In this document: positions 52,587-61,303 of the stretch, piece after piece
How positions within the stretch are numbered: the stretch's first letter is position 1
How the letters are laid out: every line of letters starts with the position of its first letter
DNA from: DASUBV01 sp036501025
Lineage (GTDB): Bacteria > Actinomycetota > Actinomycetes > Streptosporangiales > Streptosporangiaceae
Direction: 5' to 3'
Length of the DNA: 64,000 nt
Assembly (NCBI GenBank): GCA_036501025.1
Contig: DASYBB010000161.1
Location: 1-64,000, forward strand
The notes under the pieces: generated by a model
What the model was told of the DNA's origin: nothing
The model's input: the letters and a program-made list of their open reading frames with translations, nothing else
Databases searched by the model: none
Made by a program: the position numbers and the translations under genes

Positions 52587-52606
52587 GCTAGCGCATCCGT
52601 GCTAGC
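52587..52606. promoter_or_regulatory. Paired GCTAGC palindromes between divergent genes
   Basis: GCTAGC occurs at 52587-52592 and 52601-52606, 14 bases apart, between the aromatic fusion gene and lutA. It could be an operator, but no cognate regulator is next to it. lutA has no clear ribosome site, so leaderless initiation is possible. Confidence 0.3.
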
Positions 52607-52654
52607 GCGCAGGCCCGCACCAGGGCCGGCCGCGACTCGGATACCGTCATCCGC

Positions 52655-53395
52655 ATGCGGATCGCCCTGTTCGTGACCTGCCTGGCGGACACGCTCTACC
52701 CCGACGTCGGCCGGGCCACCGTGGCCCTGCTGGAGCGGCTCGGCCACCAGGTCGACTTCCCGGCCGGCCAGGCGTGCTGCGGCCAGATGCACATCAACAC
52801 CGGCTACCAGCGCGACGCGCTGCCGCTCATCCGCGCGCACGTCGGCGTCTTCGAGGAGCACGACGTGGTGGTCGTGCCGTCCGGGTCGTGCGCCGGCTCG
52901 ATCCGCCACCAGCACGCCGCGGTCGCCCGGCGCCTCGGCGACGAGCGGCTGGCCCGCCGGGCCGAGGCGGTCGCGGCCCGGACGTTCGAGCTGTCGGAGC
53001 TGCTCGTCGACGTCCTGGGGGTGGAGGACGTGGGCGCCTATTACCCGCACCGGGTCACCTACCACCCGACCTGCCACTCGCTGCGGGTGCTGCGCGTCGG
53101 CGACCGGCCGCTGCGGCTGCTGCGCCACGTCGCCGGGCTCGACCTGGTCGAGCTGCCCGACGCCGAGGTGTGCTGCGGGTTCGGCGGCACGTTCGCGGTC
53201 AAGAACGCCGACACCTCCACCGCCATGCTGGCCGACAAGATGCGCAACGTCCTCAGCACCGGGGCGCAGGCCTGCACCGCCGGGGACAGCTCGTGCCTGA
53301 TGCACATCGGCGGGGGCCTGTCCCGGCTGCGGGCCGGGACAAAGACGATTCACCTGGCCCAGGTCCTGGCCTCGACCCGGGCGGGGGAGCGATGA
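52655..53395 (+). CDS. lutA: L-lactate utilisation protein LutA (Fe-S, CCG domains)
   Basis: The 246-residue protein has two CCG (cysteine-rich) domains: ACCGQMHINTGY (about 46) and VCCGFGGTFAVKNAD (about 172), with other cysteines in PSGSCAGSIRH and HPTCHSL. LutA works with LutB and LutC as a cytoplasmic iron-sulfur complex that oxidises L-lactate to pyruvate. Its stop overlaps the lutB start (ATGA). Divergent from the aromatic fusion gene. Confidence 0.94.
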   Translation: MRIALFVTCLADTLYPDVGRATVALLERLGHQVDFPAGQACCGQMHINTGYQRDALPLIRAHVGVFEEHDVVVVPSGSCAGSIRHQHAAVARRLGDERLARRAEAVAARTFELSELLVDVLGVEDVGAYYPHRVTYHPTCHSLRVLRVGDRPLRLLRHVAGLDLVELPDAEVCCGFGGTFAVKNADTSTAMLADKMRNVLSTGAQACTAGDSSCLMHIGGGLSRLRAGTKTIHLAQVLASTRAGER

Positions 53396-54849
53396 CCTTC
53401 CTGGGCCTGCCGCAGGCCCCGCGCGGCGTCGGCCACCTGCGCGGGACCGAGCCGTTCCCGGCCGCGGCGCGCCGGTCGCTGGCCGACAGCCAGCTGCGGG
53501 CCAACCTGGGCCGGGCCACCGCGACCATCCGGGCCAAGCGCGCGGCGGTCGTGGCCGAGGTCCCCGACTGGGAGCAGCTGCGCACGGCCGGCGCCGCGAT
53601 CAAGGCCCGGACCATGGCCGGCCTCGACGGCTACCTGGAGCAGCTGGAAGCCCAGGTCACCGCGCGCGGCGGCACCGTGCACTGGGCCCGGGACGCCGTC
53701 GAGGCCAACCAGCTCATCGGCGGGCTGGTGCGGGCGGCGGGCGCCACCGAGGCCGTCAAGGTCAAATCCCTGGTGACTGATGAGATCGGACTGAACGAGG
53801 CGCTCGCCGAACAGGGCATCCAGGCGTTCGAGACCGACCTGGCTGAGCTCATCGTCCAGCTCGGACGGGACTGGCCGTCGCACATCCTGGTGCCCGCCAT
53901 TCACCGCAACCGGGCCGAGATCCGGCAGATCTTCCTGCGCGAGATGGCCGGCGTCGACCCCGGCCTGACCGACGACCCGCCGGCGCTGGCCGAGGCGGCC
54001 CGGCTGTACCTGCGGCGGAAGTTCCTCAGCGCCAGGGTCGGGATCAGCGGGGCCAACTTCGCCGTCGCGGAGACCGGCACGCTGTGCGTGGTCGAGTCGG
54101 AGGGCAACGGCCGGATGTGCCTGACCCTGCCCGACACCCTGATCACCGTCATGGGGATCGAGAAGCTGATCCCGGCGTGGGCCGACCTCAGCGTGTTCCT
54201 GCAGCTGCTGCCGCGCTCGTCCACCGGCGAGCGGATGAACCCCTACACCTCGATGTGGACCGGGGTGACGCCGGGCGACGGCCCGCAGGACTTCCACCTG
54301 GTGCTGCTGGACAACGGCCGCACGGCCGCCCTGGCCAGCGCGGCCGGCCGGTCGGCGCTGCACTGCATCCGGTGCTCGGCCTGCCTGAACGTGTGCCCGG
54401 TGTACGAGCGGGCCGGCGGCCACGCCTACGGGTCGGTGTACCCGGGCCCGATCGGCGCCGTGCTGTCGCCCCAGCTGACCGGGGTGGAGGACAACGCCTC
54501 GCTGCCGTATGCCTCGTCCCTGTGCGGGGCGTGCTACGACGTGTGCCCGGTCAAGATCGACATCCCGTCGATCCTGGTCGACCTGCGGGCCCGGCACGTC
54601 GAGGAGCGCCGCCGGGAGCATGCGCTGCCCGCGCCGGAGGCGATCACGATGGCGGCGGCTGCGTGGATCATGGCCGGCCGTGCACGCTACCCGGCCGCGC
54701 AGCGGGCGGCCGGGGCCGGCCGGCTGCTCGCGCGCCAGGGCCGCATCCGCCGCCTGCCGCCGCCGCTTTCGGCGTGGACGGCCGCCCGGGACGCGCCGGC
54801 CCCGCCCGCGCAGACCTTCCGCCAGTGGTGGGCGCAGCGCTTATCGTAG
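53392..54849 (+). CDS. lutB: L-lactate utilisation iron-sulfur protein LutB
   Basis: The 485-residue protein has an N-terminal LUD domain (about 60-300, with ISGANFAVAETGTLCVVESEGN) and two [4Fe-4S] sites, CIRCSACLNVCPVY (about 323) and CGACYDVCPV (about 380), and a basic C-terminus. The ATG overlaps the lutA stop by four bases. Family members form the electron-transfer subunit of the lactate dehydrogenase complex. Confidence 0.95.
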   Translation: MTFLGLPQAPRGVGHLRGTEPFPAAARRSLADSQLRANLGRATATIRAKRAAVVAEVPDWEQLRTAGAAIKARTMAGLDGYLEQLEAQVTARGGTVHWARDAVEANQLIGGLVRAAGATEAVKVKSLVTDEIGLNEALAEQGIQAFETDLAELIVQLGRDWPSHILVPAIHRNRAEIRQIFLREMAGVDPGLTDDPPALAEAARLYLRRKFLSARVGISGANFAVAETGTLCVVESEGNGRMCLTLPDTLITVMGIEKLIPAWADLSVFLQLLPRSSTGERMNPYTSMWTGVTPGDGPQDFHLVLLDNGRTAALASAAGRSALHCIRCSACLNVCPVYERAGGHAYGSVYPGPIGAVLSPQLTGVEDNASLPYASSLCGACYDVCPVKIDIPSILVDLRARHVEERRREHALPAPEAITMAAAAWIMAGRARYPAAQRAAGAGRLLARQGRIRRLPPPLSAWTAARDAPAPPAQTFRQWWAQRLS

Positions 54850-54853
54850 AGGC

Positions 54854-54878
54854 GTATTGCACTGATTTTCCCGGGTAC
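54854..54878 (+). promoter_or_regulatory. Possible SigB/SigF-type promoter (GTAT-N15-GGGTAC)
   Basis: GTAT (54854-54857) and GGGTAC (54873-54878), 15 bases apart, lie just after lutB and 50 bases before the ClpC-N-like gene. This fits GNNT-N14-16-GGGTAC. It would let the Clp-N gene and those after it respond to stress separately from lutAB. Confidence 0.4.
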
Positions 54879-54927
54879 GGGGCCCAGTTCCGCGCGAGGC
54901 AGCGGCCCCCTGAGGCGGTAGGTCGGG

Positions 54928-55509
54928 ATGTTCGAGAGGTTCACCGACCGGGCGCGGCGGGTTGTGGTCCTGGCTCAGGAAGAGGCCAGGATGCTCGACC
55001 ACAACTACGTCGGCACCGAGCACATGCTGCTCGGCCTGGTCCACGAGGGCGAGGGAATCGCGGCCCGGGCCCTTGCGTCCCTGGGCATCCGCCTGGAGGT
55101 GGTCCGCGAGCAGGTCGAGGAGATCACCGGCCGGGGCCCGCGGCCGCTGTCGGGTCACATCCCGTTCACGCCGCAGGCCAAGCAGGTGCTGGAGCTGTCC
55201 CTGCGCGAGGCGCTGCAGCTTCGGCACCACTACATCGGCACCGAGCACATCCTGCTCGCCCTGATCCGCGAGCGCGACGGCGTCGCCGCGCAGGTCCTGG
55301 TCGGCCTGGGCGCCACCCTGGCCGGCACGCGCCTGCAGGTGATCCAGCTGCTGCACGGGGGGCAGGCCACCGAGTCTGCGTCCGGGGCCTGGCCTGAGCC
55401 GCTCCCGACCATGAGCCAGCTGCTGTCGCAGATTCACGACCTCAACGGGGAACTCGAGCGCCTGCGCGCTCTGCTCGCCCAGCACGGCATCGACCCGGAC
55501 GGGACGTGA
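54928..55509 (+). CDS. ClpC N-terminal-domain-only protein (double Clp-N repeat)
   Basis: The 193-residue protein begins MFERFTDRARRVVVLAQEEA, the N-terminus of ClpC. Two Clp-N repeats follow: TEHMLLGLVHEGEGIAARAL (about 30) and TEHILLALIRERDGVAAQVL (about 105). There are no AAA+ domains; a 40-residue helical tail (LSQIHDLNGELERLRALLAQ) ends the protein. Such stand-alone Clp-N proteins may bind ClpC substrates or adaptors. It interrupts the usual contiguous lutABC order. Ribosome site GGTAGGT upstream. Confidence 0.9.
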   Translation: MFERFTDRARRVVVLAQEEARMLDHNYVGTEHMLLGLVHEGEGIAARALASLGIRLEVVREQVEEITGRGPRPLSGHIPFTPQAKQVLELSLREALQLRHHYIGTEHILLALIRERDGVAAQVLVGLGATLAGTRLQVIQLLHGGQATESASGAWPEPLPTMSQLLSQIHDLNGELERLRALLAQHGIDPDGT

Positions 55510-55513
55510 TGAC

Positions 55514-55863
55514 ATGTTCAAGAGCGCCGAGGAGAAAGAGGCCGAGCGCCGGCAGCGCAAGGCCGAGTCCGCTCGGGCCGACGCCGCTCAGCGCGAGCAG
55601 GCCAGGCTGGCGGAAGAACAGCGTCAGCGCGCCGCGTTCCTGGCGAGCCCGGTCGGCGCGGCCACCGCGGCCAAGGAAGCGGGCCAGGCGTTCTTCGAGA
55701 TTCAGCTTCAGGTGGGCACCCACACCGGGACGGCGGGATTCGGCAGCGCACGGCCCGGGTCCTGGTCAGCGGGGAGGCGACGGCCATCAGCGGCGTGACA
55801 GTGGGCGTGTACCTGTTCCGCGACGCCGCGCTCCTCGCCGCGGAACCCGGCGACCGGGGATGA
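55514..55863 (+). pseudogene. Frameshifted remnant of a small conserved protein
   Basis: The first frame opens with ATG at 55514, four bases after the Clp-N stop, and gives a charged coiled coil (EEKEAERRQRKAESARADAA) then FFEIQLQVGTHTGTAGFGS. After about 55750 this frame becomes unlike protein. In another frame the sequence ARVLVSGEATAISGVTVGVY with LFRDAALL continues to a TGA at 55861-55863, which overlaps the lutC ATG (ATGA). Related proteins, as I recall them, carry about 35 more residues between these parts, so an internal deletion with a frame change is likely. The intact gene would have ended coupled to lutC. Confidence 0.62.
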
Positions 55864-56546
55864 GCGCCCGCGACGAGGTGCTGGCCCGGATCCGGCGGGC
55901 CAACGCGGCGGCGGCCGGCCAGCCCGCCCCGGCCGGCAACGCTTCCGGCCCTGCGGGGCCGGCCCGGCGCGAGCACGGCGACCGCGGGGCGGCTGAGCTG
56001 CTGGACCTGCTGGCCGAGCGGCTGGCTGACTACCGTGCGCACGTGGTGCGGGCGGATGCAGCCGGGCTGCGCGCCGCGATCGCCGCGGCGCTGGGCCGCC
56101 GCGGGGCGCGGCGCGTGGTCGTGCCCGCCGGGCTGAGCCTGCCCGGCGTGCCGAATGTGGCGGCCCTGGCGGCGATCGTTCCGGATGTCGAGACCGTTGC
56201 CGATCACGGGCTGAGCGCGGCGCAGCTGGACGGGTTCGACGGCGCCGTCACGGCGGCGGCGGTGGCCATCGCCGAGACGGGCACGATCGTGCTGGACGCG
56301 GCCGCGCCCGACCAGGGGCGCCGGGCGATCTCCCTCGTGCCGGACTACCACCTGTGCGTGGTCCGCCGCGGGCAGGTCGTGGAGCTCGTGCCCGAGGCGA
56401 TCGCGGCGCTGGCCGGCCCGGTGGCGGCCGGCGCCGGCCCGCTGACCTGGATCAGCGGGCCGTCGGCGACCAGCGACATCGAGCTCTCGCGGGTCGAGGG
56501 CGTGCACGGCCCCCGCACCCTCGAGGTCATCCTGGTCGAGGATTAG
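55860..56546 (+). CDS. lutC: Lactate utilisation protein LutC (LUD domain)
   Basis: The 228-residue protein has the LUD fold: VVVPAGLSLPGVPNV, VTAAAVAIAETGTIVLDAAA, RRAISLVPDYHLCVV and the closing GPSATSDIELSRVEGVHGPR. It completes the LutABC complex. The ATG overlaps the stop of the frameshifted gene; its end overlaps the convergent YjbQ gene by four bases. Confidence 0.94.
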   Translation: MSARDEVLARIRRANAAAAGQPAPAGNASGPAGPARREHGDRGAAELLDLLAERLADYRAHVVRADAAGLRAAIAAALGRRGARRVVVPAGLSLPGVPNVAALAAIVPDVETVADHGLSAAQLDGFDGAVTAAAVAIAETGTIVLDAAAPDQGRRAISLVPDYHLCVVRRGQVVELVPEAIAALAGPVAAGAGPLTWISGPSATSDIELSRVEGVHGPRTLEVILVED

Positions 56547-56953
56547 CCCAGGAACGACAGGCGGACGTTGCGGACCGGGTTGTCCACGTTCACGTCGACC
56601 AGCACCACGGACTGCCAGGTGCCGAGGGCGAGCGCGCCGCCGAGCACCGGGACGCTGGCGAACGGGGCGATGAACGCGGGCAGCACGTGCGACCGGCCGT
56701 GGCCGGCCGACCCGTGCGCGTGCCGCCACCGGTTATCGGCGGGCAGCAGGTCGGCCAGCGTGGCCAGCAGGTCCTCGTCGCTGTGCGCGCCGACCTCGAT
56801 GATGGCCAGGCCCGCCGTCGCGTGCGGGACGAACAGGTGCAGCAGGCCGTCGCCGCCGCCGGACGCCTGCGCGGCGAACTGAGCGCACTGCGGGGTCAGG
56901 TCGGCGACCCGGTCCCGCCGGCCGGTCTCGACTTCGATCAGCTGTGTCTGCAT
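56543..56953 (-). CDS. YjbQ/UPF0047 family (secondary thiamine-phosphate synthase-like)
   Basis: The 136-residue protein has the UPF0047 blocks LHLFVPHATAGLAIIE, HAHGSAGHGRSHVLPAFIAP and LGTWQSVVLVDVNVDNP. Family members have been linked to secondary thiamine-phosphate synthase activity but the physiological role is not settled. The ATG at 56953 is chosen because the extra nine residues upstream (56980) overlap the SDR gene. Confidence 0.9.
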   Translation of the reverse strand: MQTQLIEVETGRRDRVADLTPQCAQFAAQASGGGDGLLHLFVPHATAGLAIIEVGAHSDEDLLATLADLLPADNRWRHAHGSAGHGRSHVLPAFIAPFASVPVLGGALALGTWQSVVLVDVNVDNPVRNVRLSFLG

Positions 56954-56957
56954 GGCG

Positions 56958-57713
56958 CTAGCTTCGCAGGTAGGAGGCACCGTTGAGGTCGAGGATCGCG
57001 CCGCTGGCCCACTGGGCGGGCGCCGAGGCCAGGTACACCACGGCGGCGGCGATCTCGTCGGCCCGGCCGACGCGGCCGAACGGGCTCTCGGCCCGGACCC
57101 GGTCGCCGTCCGGGCCGGCCAGCACGTCGGCCGCCATGTCGGTGTCGACGTAGCCCGGCGCGACGGTGGCGACCGAGATCCCGATGGGCGCCAGCGCCCG
57201 GGCCAGCGACTGGCCGAGGGCGTTCAGCCCGGCCTTGCTGGCCCCGTAGGCGGGCTGGCCCGGCTCGCCGCGGAACGCGCCGCGCGAGGACACGTTGATG
57301 ATCTGGCCGCCGGCGCCGATTTCCCGCATGTGCTCGACCACGCACCAGGTCACGTTGGCCGCGCCGATCAGGTTGACCCCGATGGTGGCCTGCCAGGCGG
57401 CCTGCCACTGCGCGTAGGACACCTCGGTGATCGGGTGGGCCTCGAAGATGCCCGCGTTGTTGACCAGCACGTCGATCTGGCCCAGCGCGCTGGCCGCCGC
57501 GTCGACCATGGCGGCGATCGCCGCGGGGTCGGCCAGGTCGGCCTGGACCACCGCGTGCCCGCGGCCGGGCAGGCCGGCCAGCACCGCCGCCGCCCGCCCG
57601 GCCGAGTCCCGGTGGTGGACCGCCACGCGGTCGCCGCGGGCCGCGAAGGCCGCCGCGACGGCCCGGCCGATCCCGCGCGACGCGCCCGTTATCAAGATTC
57701 CGCGGTTGCTCAC
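56958..57713 (-). CDS. SDR-family oxidoreductase (FabG-like)
   Basis: The 251-residue protein has cofactor motif ITGASRGIGRAVA, VNNAG, INVSSRGAF and YGASKAGLNAL with catalytic Tyr and Lys, then PGYVDTDM. This places it with 3-oxoacyl-ACP reductase-like SDRs. It ends four bases before the YjbQ start on the same strand, so both are likely co-transcribed. Confidence 0.93.
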   Translation of the reverse strand: MSNRGILITGASRGIGRAVAAAFAARGDRVAVHHRDSAGRAAAVLAGLPGRGHAVVQADLADPAAIAAMVDAAASALGQIDVLVNNAGIFEAHPITEVSYAQWQAAWQATIGVNLIGAANVTWCVVEHMREIGAGGQIINVSSRGAFRGEPGQPAYGASKAGLNALGQSLARALAPIGISVATVAPGYVDTDMAADVLAGPDGDRVRAESPFGRVGRADEIAAAVVYLASAPAQWASGAILDLNGASYLRS

Positions 57714-57722
57714 GGGTTGACC

Positions 57723-59501
57723 TTAGCGAGTGGCCGCGACCCCGCAGATGGCCGTCCGGCCCGTGGGCAGCGCCAGTGTCGCCTGCACCCCGGTGGCGCC
57801 GATCAGGAAGCGGGCGCGGCCCGCCAGCCGGACCGCGGCGGGGATGGCCGGCACCTGGGACCGGGCGCCGGACAGGTGGCTGTACAGCTCGCCGGGCACC
57901 GGGCGGGTCATGGTCAGCAGGACCGGCGCGGCGGCGGGGGCCAGCACCAGCACGGCGTTCCGACCGGTGGTGGTGGCCGTGACGCAGCCGGCCCGCGCCG
58001 GGCTGAGGGTCAGCTCGGCGGTGCGGGTGATCACGCCGGGCACGGTGGCGGGCGCCGCGGCCCCGGCCGGCAGCAGGCCGACCTGCATCCGGGCCTTGGC
58101 GCCGAGCAGGAAGCGGGGGAACACCCGGTAGGCCGGCGGCCCGAGCCAGCCGCTGCGCCGGATCTGGCGCAGGTCCGCGATGGTCGGGGCCGGGCCGGCG
58201 TAGGTGACCACGGGCGCGCCGGGGAAGACGAAGGACCCGTCGTTGGCCAGGTCGTAGGCGGCCAGGATCTGCTGCTTGGCGGGCAGGGTCCGGGTCGTGC
58301 TGTGGTGCGCGGCGATCACCAGGTCATTGACGTTCACGGCGAACACGATGGCGATGATCAGCCCGAAGGCCAGCAGCCGGCCGCGTCCCGGCCCGAAGCA
58401 CGCGGTCAGCAGCATCGCGGCCGCGGGCAGCACCAGGGCGATGGCGATGTAGACGTAGCGGGTCCGGTCCACCTCGGCGGTCCCGAGCCCGGAGCGCCCG
58501 ATGCCGATGAACGCGTAGGTGAGGACCACCCCGACGGCCCCGGCCCGGGCGATGGCATCGGACGCCCCGGCGGACCGGTCGCGGCGCAGCAGGCCGTACA
58601 CGAGCAGGACGGCCAGGACGGCCCCGGCCCCGGCGAAGCCGACCGTCGAGGAGAACGCGTTCTCGATGCCCCCGAAGGTGTAGCTGCCGATGGCCAGCAC
58701 CGTGCTCCGGTCGATGGGGGCCGCGCGCTGCGCCAGCCGGCCGTAGAGCACGTACCAGACGGCGAAGGCGGCGAGCGGGCCGCTCACGGCCAGGGCCGCC
58801 GCGCGTGCCCCCCGGCGCAGGGTCACCGCGACGGCCACGATCATCAGCATCGGCACGCCGATCCCGCTGCACATGAGGGCGGCCAGGCCGAGCCCCCAGC
58901 CCGCCGCGTCCCGCCGGCCGAACCCGCCGTCGTGGTCGGTGACCCAGATCCACAGCCAGCCGAGCAGCACCGAGCCGACGAACCCGATCTGGAACGCCCA
59001 CACGATGTTCTGCGCGCCGGCGCCGAAGAACGCGAACACGGTGACCAGCGCCGTGGCCACCAGCGGGCTGGCGCCGACCCGCAGGCTCACCCGCCACAGG
59101 ACGTGGGCCAGGGCCAGGTGCAAGACGGCCAGCAGGATCAGGAAGGGCACGTAGCTGCCCATCCCGAACACGGTCAGCAGCGCCCGGTAGGCCAGGATCG
59201 GCAGCGTCGACCAGTGGTCGTTGTGCGGCGCCCACAGGCCGAGCTGGCTGTGCACCAGGCCGCGCTGGGTGACGAAGTCCCAGTCGTCGAACCAGAACCA
59301 GTCCCAGTGATCGAGCTTCAGGATAAAGACGCCGGCGGCGGCCAGGGACGCCAGATGGGCCGCCCAGTAGCGCAGGGGCACGGCCGGGCGGCGCCGGGCG
59401 GGCTCAGCGGGCTGGGGCTGGGCCTCGTCCGCCTCGCGGCCGGCTCCCGGAGTCCCCGGCGGCGGCTCGCCGGGCAGGAGATTTCGCGCTAATGATGACA
59501 C
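57723..59501 (-). CDS. Polytopic membrane glycosyltransferase-like (GT-C) protein
   Basis: The 592-residue protein has about 10-11 membrane segments. An acidic motif FDDWDF (Asp72-Asp73, Asp75) at the first external loop fits the GT-C metal/sugar site. After the membrane part, about 210 residues of soluble C-terminal domain follow (from LPAKQQILAAYDLANDGSF). I could not place it in a named subfamily. The GTG at 59501 is chosen with AAGGTG six bases before; GTG 59510 is possible. Downstream SDR and YjbQ genes follow on the strand. Confidence 0.78.
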   Translation of the reverse strand: MSSLARNLLPGEPPPGTPGAGREADEAQPQPAEPARRRPAVPLRYWAAHLASLAAAGVFILKLDHWDWFWFDDWDFVTQRGLVHSQLGLWAPHNDHWSTLPILAYRALLTVFGMGSYVPFLILLAVLHLALAHVLWRVSLRVGASPLVATALVTVFAFFGAGAQNIVWAFQIGFVGSVLLGWLWIWVTDHDGGFGRRDAAGWGLGLAALMCSGIGVPMLMIVAVAVTLRRGARAAALAVSGPLAAFAVWYVLYGRLAQRAAPIDRSTVLAIGSYTFGGIENAFSSTVGFAGAGAVLAVLLVYGLLRRDRSAGASDAIARAGAVGVVLTYAFIGIGRSGLGTAEVDRTRYVYIAIALVLPAAAMLLTACFGPGRGRLLAFGLIIAIVFAVNVNDLVIAAHHSTTRTLPAKQQILAAYDLANDGSFVFPGAPVVTYAGPAPTIADLRQIRRSGWLGPPAYRVFPRFLLGAKARMQVGLLPAGAAAPATVPGVITRTAELTLSPARAGCVTATTTGRNAVLVLAPAAAPVLLTMTRPVPGELYSHLSGARSQVPAIPAAVRLAGRARFLIGATGVQATLALPTGRTAICGVAATR

Positions 59502-59609
59502 TCTGGTCACCTTAGCGGCCGCCCCGCGGGGCTCATCTGGGCATTTGCCGTGACTTTGCCCGGCCGCCCGGCCGTCGCGCCGGGCCGCGGGTCGTGGTAA
59601 CACTTGGCC

Positions 59610-60626
59610 ATGATCACTGCCCGCCCGGCGAAGGTCTGGGACCTGCCCACCCCGGCGCTGCTCGTGGACGGCGACGCGCTCGAGGACAACATCGCGGTCA
59701 TGGCCGCCGTGCTGCCCGGCGAGCGGCTGCGCCCGCATGTCAAGGCCCACAAGTGCACGGGCATAGCGCGCCGCCAGGCCGCGGCCGGGCACCGGGCCTT
59801 CACCTGCGCCACCATCCGCGAGTGCGAGGGGATGGCCGCCGCCGGCCTCGGATCCGACCTGCTCCTCGCGAACGAGGTGCTGGACGCGACGCGGCTCGGC
59901 GACCTCGTCCGCGCCGGGAGCCGGGTCACGCTGGCCGTCGACTCGCCGCAGACCATCGCGGCGGCGGCGGCCGGCGGGGTGCGCGAGGTCGTCATCGACG
60001 TCAACGTGGGCCTGCCGCGCTGCGGCTGCGCGCCGGGCGACGCCGGGCGGCTGGCCGAGCAGGCCCGGGCGGCGGGCCTGACCGTGCGCGGCGTGATGGG
60101 CTACGAGGGGCACGTCGTCGGGGTCGAGGACGAGAGCGCCCGGGCCCGGCAGTGCGCGACGGCCATGGGACTGCTGCTGGAGGCGCACGCCGACGTCGGC
60201 GGCGATCTGGTGTCGGCGGGCGGGACCGGCACCTACGCGTGCAACACCTGGGCCACCGAGATCCAGGCCGGCTCCTACGCCCTGATGGACACCGCCTACG
60301 GCCGCCTCGGCCTGCCGTTCATCCAGGCCGTGTTCGTGCTGGCCACGGTGGTGTCGGCGAGCGCCGAGTACGCGGTCGCCGACGCCGGCCTCAAGACCGT
60401 CGGCATGGACCACGGGAACCCGCGGATCGACGGGGCGACCGTGTGGTTCTGCTCCGACGAGCACACGACCTTCGCGCCGCCCCGGCGGGTGGGGGACAAG
60501 GTGCGGCTCATCCCGGCCCACGTCGACCCGACGATGGCCTACCACGACCGGCTCTACGTGTGCTCGGGCGACGACATCGTCGACATGTGGCCCGTCGACC
60601 TGCGCGGCTGGGCCAGGGCGGACTGA
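59610..60626 (+). CDS. PLP-dependent D-threonine aldolase/alanine racemase-like enzyme
   Basis: The 338-residue protein starts with the fold-type III barrel: WDLPTPALLVDGDALEDNIAVM, PHVKAHKCTGIARRQ with the probable PLP lysine, GVMGYEGHVVGVED, and a C-terminal beta domain with RLIPAHVDPTMAYHDRLYVC. The His and Cys there fit the metal site of D-threonine/D-serine dehydratase-like (DSD1) enzymes. Substrate: probably a D-hydroxy amino acid. ATG at 59610 (TTG at 59604 possible). Convergent with the TetR gene, which ends at 60627, the next base. Confidence 0.88.
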   Translation: MITARPAKVWDLPTPALLVDGDALEDNIAVMAAVLPGERLRPHVKAHKCTGIARRQAAAGHRAFTCATIRECEGMAAAGLGSDLLLANEVLDATRLGDLVRAGSRVTLAVDSPQTIAAAAAGGVREVVIDVNVGLPRCGCAPGDAGRLAEQARAAGLTVRGVMGYEGHVVGVEDESARARQCATAMGLLLEAHADVGGDLVSAGGTGTYACNTWATEIQAGSYALMDTAYGRLGLPFIQAVFVLATVVSASAEYAVADAGLKTVGMDHGNPRIDGATVWFCSDEHTTFAPPRRVGDKVRLIPAHVDPTMAYHDRLYVCSGDDIVDMWPVDLRGWARAD

Positions 60627-61259
60627 TCAGGGCGCCGCCTTGACGCCGTAGCCGCCCAGGGACGGCTCCAGGCGGTCGAACGCGGCCTGCGCCTCGGCGG
60701 CCAGGAAGGCGACGATCTGCGGCCGGGCGTGGCCGGCCCGGCTGCGCCGCCAGCCCTCGGCGGACAGCACCCGGTGGACCGAGGCCAGCAGGGCCGCGAC
60801 AACCCGCTGCTGCGGGTCATCGACGCCGGTCTCGGCCGCGATCGCGTCGCCCAGCGCCTGCTCGCGCTGGTCCAGCATCTCCCGGCTCCGGCTGATGAGC
60901 ACCGGGCTGGCCTCGATCATCCGGGCGAACTCCGGGCTGGACAGCCCCAGCGTCACGTCCGCGCGCGCCGCCGCCTGGGCGTAGTCCCGCCGGATCGCGG
61001 CCAGCAGGCTCTCGCCCGGCGCCCGCGCCGCGACCGCGGCGGCCAGGCTCGCGACGACCGTCTCGGCCCGGTCGAAGACCAGGTCCTCCTTGCGCGGGAA
61101 GTAGTTCGTGACGGTCATCTTGGCCACCCCGGCCGATTCCGCGACCTGGGAGATCGTGACCGCGTCGAAGCCCCGCTCGGCGAACATGGCCGTGGCCACG
61201 TCCGAGATCTGCTGGCGCGTCTCGCGCTTCTTCCGCTCCCGCAGCCCGGTGGTCGTCAT
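60627..61259 (-). CDS. TetR-family transcriptional regulator
   Basis: The 210-residue protein has the N-terminal TetR helix-turn-helix (RQQISDVATAMFAERGFDAVTISQVAE, about 15-55; AKMTVTNYFPRKEDLVF at 45-61). The C-terminal ligand domain is helical with no named subfamily. Divergent from the VC0807-like membrane gene; the shared 81-base promoter region carries TTAGG/CCTAA operators. Confidence 0.94.
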   Translation of the reverse strand: MTTTGLRERKKRETRQQISDVATAMFAERGFDAVTISQVAESAGVAKMTVTNYFPRKEDLVFDRAETVVASLAAAVAARAPGESLLAAIRRDYAQAAARADVTLGLSSPEFARMIEASPVLISRSREMLDQREQALGDAIAAETGVDDPQQRVVAALLASVHRVLSAEGWRRSRAGHARPQIVAFLAAEAQAAFDRLEPSLGGYGVKAAP

Positions 61260-61303
61260 GGGACGCAGCGTAGCCGAAGGTTAGGTCGCACACAAGTTTA
61301 TGC

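Noticed and set aside
56952..59492. Plus-strand open frame of 846 codons opposite the SDR and membrane protein
   Set aside because: Shadow frame; the reverse strand shows the SDR motifs and membrane helices.
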